64,000 nt of DNA, from assembly GCA_964508715.1 (NCBI GenBank), contig CAZDUX010000015.1, positions 23,146 through 87,145 on the forward strand. The letters run 5' to 3'. This document shows, piece by piece, positions 7,696 to 15,260 of the stretch. Both the position numbers and the translations under genes were made by a program. A model generated the notes under the pieces. It was not told where the DNA came from. It saw nothing but the letters and a program-made list of their open reading frames with translations, and did not search any database. Numbering within the stretch: the first letter of the stretch is position 1; each line of letters begins with the position of its first letter. This stretch comes from JAKALX01 sp964508715 (lineage in GTDB: Bacteria; Chloroflexota; Dehalococcoidia; Tepidiformales; Tepidiformaceae).

Positions 7696-8415
7696 ATGAC
7701 ACCGGGGTTCCACACGCGCGAGCAGCTCATCGAGGACCTCCGGGAGATCCATTTCAGCCTTGATGTAGCGGGCGAGGCCGTACCCGGGCTGCTCGTTCTC
7801 CCGACCGACCCGCCTGCACCGCTTCCGCTCGTGCTCATTCAGCACCCGGGGATGGGGAGTTCGGAAGACTACTTTGTGCGCGACGTAGCACTCGACTGGG
7901 CGAAGCGAGGCTGGGCGTGCGCAGGCATCGATGCCCCCCTCCACGGCGACCGTACAGACCATGACCCGATGCGGCTGTTCCGGCAGCCTGAGCGGTTTCC
8001 CGCGGTGCGTGCACAGTTCGCGAACGAAGTGACAGCGGTCATCAATGCAATCGCAGCGAACTATGCGGTAGATCTCGCCAGGCTCGGATTCGTGGGGTAT
8101 TCGCTGGGGAGCATGATCGGGCTTTCCGCCGTGGCTCGAGATCGCCGTTTCAGGGCGGCCGCATTCTGCCTGGTGGGCGAAGGCGGGCTCGCGGGAAGAG
8201 TGGAGGGGCCCGACTCGGACATTCCGCTGCTCGAGAACGTGGCGGTTCGCATCGTCGGCAAGGCGAATGACGAGCTCGTGCCGCGTGCCGCAACCGAGGC
8301 ACTCTATAGCGCGTTGCCGGGGCCCAAGGACATTCGGTGGCTCCCCGGCGGGCACTTCGAAATCGGTCCGGATGTCATCAAGTCCGCTCGTGAGTGGCTG
8401 AAGGAGCGGCTATGA
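7696..8415 (+). CDS. Dienelactone hydrolase-like alpha/beta hydrolase
   Basis: This is a 239-residue soluble hydrolase. LVLIQHPGMGSSEDYF forms the oxyanion region, GYSLGS holds the nucleophile (Ser about 137), KANDELVP carries the acid and GGHFEIG the His. The layout is closest to the dienelactone hydrolase/acyl-peptidase type with no large cap. It overlaps the following MFS transporter start by four bases (ATGA), so the hydrolase and transporter are probably co-translated and may handle the same compound. Confidence 0.85.
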   Translation: MTPGFHTREQLIEDLREIHFSLDVAGEAVPGLLVLPTDPPAPLPLVLIQHPGMGSSEDYFVRDVALDWAKRGWACAGIDAPLHGDRTDHDPMRLFRQPERFPAVRAQFANEVTAVINAIAANYAVDLARLGFVGYSLGSMIGLSAVARDRRFRAAAFCLVGEGGLAGRVEGPDSDIPLLENVAVRIVGKANDELVPRAATEALYSALPGPKDIRWLPGGHFEIGPDVIKSAREWLKERL

Positions 8416-9638
8416 CCGCGAAGGCCGGGGCCGCCGGGGAAGGAACACCGACCCGGCGTTTCCACATTCGGGGGATTACCCGGCCCGTCTGGATTCTTAG
8501 CCTCGTTTCGTTCTTCGCTGACTTCTCGAGCGAGATGGTCTACCCGATCATCCCGCTGTTCATCACCGGCACGCTGGGAGCACCAGCCCTGGCGGTAGGC
8601 GTGGTTGAGGGCGTAGCAGAGGGGACCGCGAACATCACGAAGCTCATCAGCGGACGGTGGGCCGACCGGTTCGGTGCACGGAAGCCGTTTGTGGTAGCGG
8701 GTTATGGGCTCGCAGCGGTGGGGAAGCTCATTCTCGGGGTGGCAACAGCCTGGCCAATCGCACTCGTGGGCCGTACCTCCGACCGGTTCGGGAAGGGCAT
8801 CCGCGGAGCACCTCGCGATGCATTGCTGGCGGATTTCACTGACGACCGTAATCGCGGCCGCGTGTTCGGCTTTCACCGGTCGATGGATACGCTGGGTGCG
8901 GTCGTCGGCCCGCTCGTGGGGCTGGCATTTCTCGAAGCAGGCGTCCAGTTGAGATGGGTCATCCTGCTCGCGGTTGTGCCGGGGATCGCATCGGTGTTTG
9001 TACTCAAGTGGCTCCCCGAACGAAGGCCAGAGCCGGTTGCACCGGGTGCCGAGCGGCACGTGCGCGGTGTGAGCGCCCTGCCGATGTCGTTCTATCTGCT
9101 GCTCGGCGTCATGACCGTATTCATGGTCGGCAACTCGAGCGATGCATTTCTCATCCTGCGATCGAAGGACCTGGGCTTGAGCACAACGCTCGTAGTGCTC
9201 GCCTACGTCTGCTACAACCTGGTCTATACGGGCCTTTCGTTCCCGGCGGGGGTGATCAGTGACCGGGTTCCGCGCGGCTGGCTGATGGTGACCGGGATGC
9301 TCGTGTTCGCGGGGGTATACCTGGGTTTCGCTCAGGCAAACCGCGACTGGGTGGTATGGCCATTATTCGCGACGTACGGCGTCTACATCGCGCTCACCGA
9401 CGGAGTCTCCAAGGCACTTGTCGCTGATCTTGCCCCGAAGGACATCCGGTCCAGCGCTATGGGGTTGTTCCAGGGGATCACCGGGTTCGCAGCGCTTGCG
9501 GCGAGCATCGCCGCGGGCGTTCTCTGGGACCAGGTCTCTGACCGCGCACCGTTCGCGCTGGGTGCCGGGTGCGCACTTGTGGCGGCAGCAGGGCTAACCG
9601 TGATGATGCTCAGCGGAAGGCTGCGGAAGGTCGCCTGA
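8412..9638 (+). CDS. Major facilitator superfamily transporter
   Basis: The protein has 408 residues and about 12 membrane helices. Loop 2-3 carries GRWADRFGARKPFVVAGYG, the MFS signature, and a second DRFGKGIRGAPRDALLAD follows in loop 4-5, typical of a clade of uncharacterised bacterial MFS permeases. The start is ATG at 8412, overlapping the hydrolase stop, with AAGGAG upstream. The likely direction is export or drug/solute exchange, with the substrate unknown. Confidence 0.85.
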   Translation: MTAKAGAAGEGTPTRRFHIRGITRPVWILSLVSFFADFSSEMVYPIIPLFITGTLGAPALAVGVVEGVAEGTANITKLISGRWADRFGARKPFVVAGYGLAAVGKLILGVATAWPIALVGRTSDRFGKGIRGAPRDALLADFTDDRNRGRVFGFHRSMDTLGAVVGPLVGLAFLEAGVQLRWVILLAVVPGIASVFVLKWLPERRPEPVAPGAERHVRGVSALPMSFYLLLGVMTVFMVGNSSDAFLILRSKDLGLSTTLVVLAYVCYNLVYTGLSFPAGVISDRVPRGWLMVTGMLVFAGVYLGFAQANRDWVVWPLFATYGVYIALTDGVSKALVADLAPKDIRSSAMGLFQGITGFAALAASIAAGVLWDQVSDRAPFALGAGCALVAAAGLTVMMLSGRLRKVA

Positions 9639-9674
9639 CCACCGGTCATTCGAGATTAGAGCCGGAGGCCCGGG

Positions 9675-10841
9675 TCAGATGGTGCAGTCGCCGGCGAGGC
9701 TCGAGATAGCGGTAATCCGACGGCCCTGCTGGATCTCGTCGAGGAATCCATTGGTACAGTAGCCGACGGAGATGCCCGTTTCGGGATCACCCCAGGCGAT
9801 CTGGCCACCGGCCCCGCCGTGTCCGAATGCTCGCGGCGAACACGTCTTGCCAAAACCGCGGAGGGCCGCGTTGCCATCGTCTCCGGCAACCACGACCGCG
9901 AGGGCACGGTTGACCGGGTAGCCAAGGATCGGGTCTCGATGGAACTCCTTCGTGCGTACCTGCGTTGCCCACGCGATAGTCTCGGCTTTCAGGATTCGCC
10001 TGCCCTCGGCCGTAACACCACCATTCACCAGCGGCTGATAGAACAGCGCAAGCTGGGCGGCGCCGCCAATACCGCCTCCACCGGGAACGCCTACCGCGCG
10101 AATCTCGGGCTTGTTGAACGAGTAAATGGCGTCAGGCGTCACCTCTCCCCAGCCACCAGGCGGCGGTACGGGCGGTTCAACATAGAGAACGTCGGCGACG
10201 CGGCTATTCAGTCCGGCCGGGAGCCCGAGGTAGAAATCGGAAAGACCCATGGGATCGAGGATGCGCTCGCGTGTGTAGGCGCGGAAGTCCGTGCCGGTGC
10301 GGCGTTCGATGATCTCGGCAAGGACCCAGTGAGCGGTCGTTGCGTGGTACTCGAACTGGCTCCCTGGCTCCCAGTTGAGACGCCACTGGGCGAAGCGAGA
10401 GAGGCGCCGCTCCCGGTTATCCCAGTCGAAGGGAGCAAACGGGGCACGTGGGAAGCCACCGATGTGGAGCATGACCTGCTCGACGGTGATCTGGTCTTTT
10501 CCGTTCGAGCCGAACTCGGGGATGATCCCGGCGACACGCTCCTCGAGCGCCAGCTTCTCATCTTCGAAGAGAGTCCAGACGGCAGCGGCAACGACCGCTT
10601 TTGTGCTCGAAAACACGGTGTAGAGCGTCTCATTGGTCGCGAGTTGCTCGCGGCCGTCCGTTTTCACGGCACCGTACGTACGAATGCCGGCAAGCCTGCC
10701 ATTCCGGGCTATCGCGACCTGGGCGCTCGGCAGGATGCCGTCATCCACATCCCGTTTCGCCCGTGCGAAGACCGCTTCGAGCTTTTCGGAACTGATGCCG
10801 ATTTCTTCGGGTGAACTGGCGAGGTAGTCGGCGGCGGCCAT
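9675..10841 (-). CDS. Beta-lactamase-fold serine hydrolase (esterase family)
   Basis: This 388-residue protein of the class C beta-lactamase/EstB family has the SxxK nucleophile motif in VFSSTKAVV (about residue 79), a Tyr in the second motif position (EYHATTAHWVL, where YxN is usual) and HGGAGGQ near the C-terminus. No signal peptide is evident, so it is likely a cytosolic esterase or a peptidase rather than a resistance enzyme. An AAAGGAGAG site precedes the ATG. It converges with the MFS gene. Confidence 0.85.
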   Translation of the reverse strand: MAAADYLASSPEEIGISSEKLEAVFARAKRDVDDGILPSAQVAIARNGRLAGIRTYGAVKTDGREQLATNETLYTVFSSTKAVVAAAVWTLFEDEKLALEERVAGIIPEFGSNGKDQITVEQVMLHIGGFPRAPFAPFDWDNRERRLSRFAQWRLNWEPGSQFEYHATTAHWVLAEIIERRTGTDFRAYTRERILDPMGLSDFYLGLPAGLNSRVADVLYVEPPVPPPGGWGEVTPDAIYSFNKPEIRAVGVPGGGGIGGAAQLALFYQPLVNGGVTAEGRRILKAETIAWATQVRTKEFHRDPILGYPVNRALAVVVAGDDGNAALRGFGKTCSPRAFGHGGAGGQIAWGDPETGISVGYCTNGFLDEIQQGRRITAISSLAGDCTI

Positions 10842-10934
10842 TTGGGTCTCTCCTTTGCGTGCACGCGAAGGATACCGGCACGGACGGGACGTTGTCGCCC
10901 TTCTCGGGTCTCGCCTGCCGCGTTCTGACAGTTA

Positions 10935-11756
10935 TCAGGCGTCCTGGCGGTTGAAGAGAGCAGCGGCGGCAACAATCGGACCCGCGGTCCAGATGGCGAT
11001 TCCGACGCTGAGGAGACCCATGCTCACTGCTCGGCCGAGTTCGTTGTCCAGGTAGGCGCCGAGGGGGCCGAGGACCTGCAGGTCGGGTTCGAGGCTCATG
11101 ACTGCAAGGAGGCGCACGGCCTCGACAGGGTTGCCGAGGGCGGCGAGCGTGAGGGTCCGCCCGGAGGATGACACCCAGAGCGCGATCGAGACGGCGCCAA
11201 GGTCATAGAAAAGGACGAGTGCGAACCATGCCATGACGGCAAGGGCAAGGGCTCGGACGCGGCCCTTCGAGGTGACGGAGATGAGCATTCCAATGCTCAA
11301 CATGGAGCTCGCGAGGACCGCCGAGAGGCCGATGAAGAGGGCGTAGTGGCCGATGTCGGTGAGCGGGTTGAAAAGCGCGACGAGCAGGCCGGCGCCACCG
11401 AAGCCGAGAGCGATGGCCAGCCAGATCGCGAACATCAACCCCAGGTACTTCCCCATGAAGAGTTCGATGGCTGTGACCGGCTGGCAGAGCAGTGTGGCAA
11501 GGGTGCCCTTCTCACGCTCACCGGCGATGGCGCCAGCACCGAGAACCAGGGCGAGCAGCGGGACGAGCATGAGGCAGAGGTTGACGAGGCTGGCGGTCGT
11601 GCGGTTGAAACCCTGGGCGCTTGCGTCGCCGCTGCTCCCCTGGACGAAGGAGAGCACCAGGGCGAGGAGCGCGAAGGTAAGGGCGAAGCTGATGAGCCAC
11701 TTGCTTTCGAACGCGTCGCGAAGCTCCTTCTGCATGATGATCCGGGTGGCGTGCAT
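10935..11756 (-). CDS. nosY: NosY-type ABC transporter permease
   Basis: The product has 273 residues with six membrane helices. The N-terminus ARTIIMQKELRDAF-like coupling segment (here RIIMQKELRDAFES) and AGEREKGTLATLLCQPV are the family hallmarks of NosY/ABC-2 permeases. NosDFY moves material needed to build the copper-sulfur centre of nitrous oxide reductase across the membrane. It overlaps nosF by one base and is the last gene of the nos operon. Confidence 0.9.
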   Translation of the reverse strand: MHATRIIMQKELRDAFESKWLISFALTFALLALVLSFVQGSSGDASAQGFNRTTASLVNLCLMLVPLLALVLGAGAIAGEREKGTLATLLCQPVTAIELFMGKYLGLMFAIWLAIALGFGGAGLLVALFNPLTDIGHYALFIGLSAVLASSMLSIGMLISVTSKGRVRALALAVMAWFALVLFYDLGAVSIALWVSSSGRTLTLAALGNPVEAVRLLAVMSLEPDLQVLGPLGAYLDNELGRAVSMGLLSVGIAIWTAGPIVAAAALFNRQDA

Positions 11757-12652
11757 CAGTTATTCCTTTCCGCCAGTGCACCGGCCATTTCGAGGGGTGC
11801 TTCTTCGAGCCGGAAGTCCAGAATGTGGACCCCTGCATTGATGAGTGCTTCGACGAGAGCGACCTTCTCTGACGCGGGGCAGCGAAGGACCACCCATTCG
11901 CCGCGCTGCTCGGGGGCTTCGGCAGCAAACTTCCCGATGATCGGCATAGCTTCAGTTGAAGACCCGTTCAGGCGCAGGTAGAGGCGGTTGTTGGTGACGA
12001 GGTTCTCGCCGAGGCGGGAGACAGGGCCATAGAACGCAATGCGGCCAGCATCGAGAGCGAGTGCCTGGTCGGCGATGTAGGGAACATCTTCGAGCCAGTG
12101 GGTGGAGAGGATGACGGTCCGGCCGAGCTCACGCTGGCGCACAATAATCTCGCGGAGTTCGAGCCGGGCGGAGACATCGAGGCCTGACGCTGGCTCGTCG
12201 AGGATGAGCAGGCGAGGGTCGCCGAGTTGCGCAACTGCAAGGCCGAGGCGCTGGCGCATCCCCCCGGATAGTTCGGAGACGCGCTTCTCGGCGTGCTCGG
12301 TGAGGCCGACGGCTTCGATGAGGTCGCGCGCCTGGTCGTGCGAGGCGCCCTTGAGGTCGGCATAGAAGACCGCGGTTTCTCGCACACGAAGGTCATCGTG
12401 GAAAGCGGGGTTCTGTGGCAGGTAGCCAATGAGGCGGCGGGCAGCCTTCCCGCGCTTTGCAGCATCGATACCGCCGACCTCGATCGTCCCGCGGAAGTGC
12501 GCCAGCCCGACGATGCACCTGATGAGCGTTGTCTTGCCGGCGCCGTTCGAGCCGATAATGGCGAGGACCTGGCCCTCGTCGAGAGCAAACGAGACGCCAT
12601 CGAGGGCCTTGAGTTTGCCGTACTGCTTGGTTACCGACTTCACGGTCAACAT
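11756..12652 (-). CDS. nosF: NosF-type ABC transporter ATPase
   Basis: This is a 298-residue nucleotide-binding subunit: Walker A GSNGAGKTT, signature LSGGMRQRLGLA, Walker B LLILDEPASGLD and H-loop STHWLED. ATG at 12652 was chosen over the in-frame GTG at 12661 because GGGAGG lies at 12666-12661, eight bases before it. It overlaps the end of nosD by seven bases. The C-terminal roughly 80 residues after the ATPase core match the extra domain seen in NosF. Partner of NosY and NosD. Confidence 0.92.
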   Translation of the reverse strand: MLTVKSVTKQYGKLKALDGVSFALDEGQVLAIIGSNGAGKTTLIRCIVGLAHFRGTIEVGGIDAAKRGKAARRLIGYLPQNPAFHDDLRVRETAVFYADLKGASHDQARDLIEAVGLTEHAEKRVSELSGGMRQRLGLAVAQLGDPRLLILDEPASGLDVSARLELREIIVRQRELGRTVILSTHWLEDVPYIADQALALDAGRIAFYGPVSRLGENLVTNNRLYLRLNGSSTEAMPIIGKFAAEAPEQRGEWVVLRCPASEKVALVEALINAGVHILDFRLEEAPLEMAGALAERNN

Positions 12653-14034
12653 GCCGGCCACCTCCCGAAACGTGATGACACGCGACGCATCGCGAAGAGC
12701 GGAACAATGAGCAGGACAAGTGCGACGCCTGCAGCGACAAGGCGAGTCTCGGCACCAGTATGGGACGGCAACGTGACTGGCGGCGACATCAGGGGATGCT
12801 CATCGACCAACCTTGGCTCGGGGCGAAATGCTGGGAACCACCTGGCGGCAAGATCGAGCGCAGTCCTCGCGGGGGTGTAGGCATAGGCCTTGAGCGCCTG
12901 GTTCTCCTGGACCAACGCATCGAAGCTGCCGTCGTATTTGAATGGGATGTCTCCGATGCCATCGTTGCCAGCATCGTAGCCATCGTACGTATCCCAGTAG
13001 TTGCCGCGGCCATCGACAGACCAGGTATTGTGCTCGGGCACGTTACCGCCGCGTGCCACGACCTGCTCCATATTCCCCATAAAGCTATTGTTGGTGAATG
13101 TAGCAGCAGTCGTTGTCGTAAGCTCGATGCCGACCTGGTTGAAGGCGATGAGGTTCCCGGTGAGCGTCACGTATTTCCCGGGCGAGGCAGGAGCACCTTC
13201 CATGCCGATACCAAGCCGGTTGTGGTGCATCAGGTTTCCTTCAACCATCACGTCATCGACATCTTTGAAGAGTAGCGCATAGCCTGAGGCAGGGGAGCGG
13301 CTCCCGGTAAATTCATTCCCAGTGAAGTTAATCTTCGTGGAGTACATGAGGACTCCGCCCGCAATATTCCCATCGAACAGGTTTGCGTTGAACTCGTTGT
13401 CCTCGGCATACATGTAATGGATGCCGTACCGCGAGCTCGTCACGGTGTTGTGCTCGATGAGGTTGCGAGAGGAGAAGCCAACGAAGAACCCGTCCTTGGC
13501 AGTGGTGATGCGGTTCCCCTCGATCGTGTTGTCGGTGGTGTGCCAGAGATAGACGCCGTGGCCCCGCCGCTCAGGGCCAAAGCGGGCGATACTCGCGATG
13601 TCATTGTCCTGCACGAGGTGTCCGCCACTGTCCTGGAGTTCGATGCCGTACATGACCTCGGAGATGCGGTTCTGCCGAATGACCGAGTTATTGGCGGACA
13701 CGCGGACCCCGGCGGGCTCGTCGGAGACATCGGTCGAGGAGTTGCGGATCTCAAATCCCTGGATGGTGACACCCGGGGCTTTGACGCGGATAACATCGCC
13801 CTTGCCACCGCCATCGATGACGGGCCAGCCTTCGCCGATCAGCACCACAGGCCTGGTTATGACCAGTTGCTCGTGATAGACACCCGCGGGCACAGTGACG
13901 GTCGCGCCGGGCTCGGCCTGTTCAAGGAGCGAAGCGATACTCGAAGATGGTTCAGTCGCCGCGCTCGCGCCGCTCCCCGAGGCTGCCCAAAGGACGGCTC
14001 CAAGCAAGGCGATCGTGAGTGCAGCCGGCCTCAT
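12646..14034 (-). CDS. nosD: NosD copper-processing periplasmic protein
   Basis: This 462-residue exported protein has a signal peptide (ALTIALLGAVLWAASGSGASA) and a right-handed beta-helix made of repeated N-x-I/F turns (NRISEVMYGIELQDSGGH, NTIEGNRITTAKDGFFVG, and more), which is the NosD/CASH fold. A single membrane helix lies near the C-terminus (LVAAGVALVLLIVPLFAM). NosD works with NosFY in maturation of the Cu-Z site of NosZ. Start and stop overlap its neighbours, marking a tight operon. Confidence 0.92.
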   Translation of the reverse strand: MRPAALTIALLGAVLWAASGSGASAATEPSSSIASLLEQAEPGATVTVPAGVYHEQLVITRPVVLIGEGWPVIDGGGKGDVIRVKAPGVTIQGFEIRNSSTDVSDEPAGVRVSANNSVIRQNRISEVMYGIELQDSGGHLVQDNDIASIARFGPERRGHGVYLWHTTDNTIEGNRITTAKDGFFVGFSSRNLIEHNTVTSSRYGIHYMYAEDNEFNANLFDGNIAGGVLMYSTKINFTGNEFTGSRSPASGYALLFKDVDDVMVEGNLMHHNRLGIGMEGAPASPGKYVTLTGNLIAFNQVGIELTTTTAATFTNNSFMGNMEQVVARGGNVPEHNTWSVDGRGNYWDTYDGYDAGNDGIGDIPFKYDGSFDALVQENQALKAYAYTPARTALDLAARWFPAFRPEPRLVDEHPLMSPPVTLPSHTGAETRLVAAGVALVLLIVPLFAMRRVSSRFGRWPAC

Positions 14035-14705
14035 CAGGCTTTCGCCTCTGCCTCGTCATCGCCGGTGTTGTTCCAGCTATCCCAGAGGAACTTGATGACC
14101 GTGGGCGCCACGGCAACGAGCACACCGGCGGCAACGAGGAGCCAGAAACCGGTTGCGACACCAGCTTCGGAATTGAAGTTGATGACGTTCGTGGTACCGA
14201 TAACGCGTGGAGTGAACGGGGCCGTCCGGATGGGAGCCGACTTGTCGAGGTCGTGGCCATAGCTATAGAGCCACCATTGCAGGTCGATGAGCATGCCGAC
14301 GGGAATAGCCCAGACGGCGGCGGCCAGGACGGTTCGTGACTTCCAGCCCTTGAGGAAGATGGCACCAGCGGCAACGGCGAGGACGAGTGCGGCCATCGCG
14401 TAGGGGAAGAGCTTGAGTTCGGTGACAGAATCGGGCTCAATGGCACGGACGCCGATGTAGTGGTTGAGTTCGTTTATCTCGGCCAGGTCGCCTTCCATGC
14501 GGGTGCCATAGGCGGTGAGATGGAGCCCGGCAGGGTACTGCGGCGCTGTGAGGGTGAGCCGCCAGAGCGGAAGGAAGGCTGCCACCGCAAGGACAACCGC
14601 AGCGGCCAGCGCGCAAACGGTCCAGTACCAGTTGCGGCCATGAATGAGTGCCTGCACTCGTGGTTCAGCCTGGATTACGGGCCCCGGCCTCGTTGCAATG
14701 GACAT
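14034..14705 (-). CDS. Membrane protein in the NosB position of the nos operon
   Basis: This 223-residue protein has about four membrane helices (VCALAAAVVLAVAAFLPLW, LFPYAMAALVLAVAAGAIFL, TVLAAAVWAIPVGMLIDLQWW, GFWLLVAAGVLVAVAPTVI). The loop after helix 1 begins RLTLTAPQYPAGL, with GLHLTAYGTRMEGDLAEINELNHYIG. In clade II nos loci a membrane protein (NosB) of this size sits near nosZ and nosD; this gene fits by size, topology and place, and I cannot confirm homology. ATG at 14705 has an AGGGAGAGG site. A longer upstream frame is a shadow of nosL. Confidence 0.7.
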   Translation of the reverse strand: MSIATRPGPVIQAEPRVQALIHGRNWYWTVCALAAAVVLAVAAFLPLWRLTLTAPQYPAGLHLTAYGTRMEGDLAEINELNHYIGVRAIEPDSVTELKLFPYAMAALVLAVAAGAIFLKGWKSRTVLAAAVWAIPVGMLIDLQWWLYSYGHDLDKSAPIRTAPFTPRVIGTTNVINFNSEAGVATGFWLLVAAGVLVAVAPTVIKFLWDSWNNTGDDEAEAKA

Positions 14706-14706
14706 C

Positions 14707-15186
14707 CTATCCTCTCCCTTTGACGCTGTTGAGCAGGTTCGACCAGCTCGTGAGTTCGACATTCGGCGCGAGGCTCCGGGCATCGTCCGGAGCGGCAGCG
14801 GCAGCAATTCCATAGGCCATCGGACTGCGGATCGAGTCGTCAACGGCAAACGAGGCGGTCTCGGCCGCGATCCACTGTTCGGTGTGGTAATCGTGGACCC
14901 AGAAATGCGCGGGGGCGGCCGGAGGTGTCTCGCGAGACTGGACGATCATGCACCCGATGTCGTCGAAGTGGGCTTCCTTGCCCTTGCCATCGCGCCAGCC
15001 GGCCGCGAATCGCGGGTCACCGACGAGCATTCCGCAACGAAGGCATGACTCGCCACCGAATGTGATCCTGGGTGGGCCATCGCCTGGGCCATCATCGCCC
15101 GGGAGCAGCGCGATCACGGCACCGCCGCCCACCACGGCAACTCCACCCGCCCCGAGTAGGGCGAGAAAGCCCCTGCGACTCACCAT
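14707..15186 (-). CDS. nosL: NosL-like copper chaperone with Tat signal
   Basis: This 159-residue protein begins VSRRGFLALLGAGG, a twin-arginine signal, followed by SCLRCGMLV, the CxxCGM copper-binding motif of NosL, and FDDIGCMIVQ and FWVHDYHTEQWI blocks typical of the family. Most NosL proteins are lipoproteins; this one appears Tat-exported. NosL supplies Cu(I) to apo-NosZ. The start was placed at ATG 15186, with an AGGGGGA site upstream. It lies 74 bases after nosZ and one base before the membrane protein gene. Confidence 0.85.
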   Translation of the reverse strand: MVSRRGFLALLGAGGVAVVGGGAVIALLPGDDGPGDGPPRITFGGESCLRCGMLVGDPRFAAGWRDGKGKEAHFDDIGCMIVQSRETPPAAPAHFWVHDYHTEQWIAAETASFAVDDSIRSPMAYGIAAAAAPDDARSLAPNVELTSWSNLLNSVKGRG

Positions 15187-15260
15187 ATCTCTGTCCCCCT
15201 TCGTTCCGCGAAGCTGGTGTGCCGGGGAGCGCTCGGCGCTCCCCGGCACGGAGGGAACCG

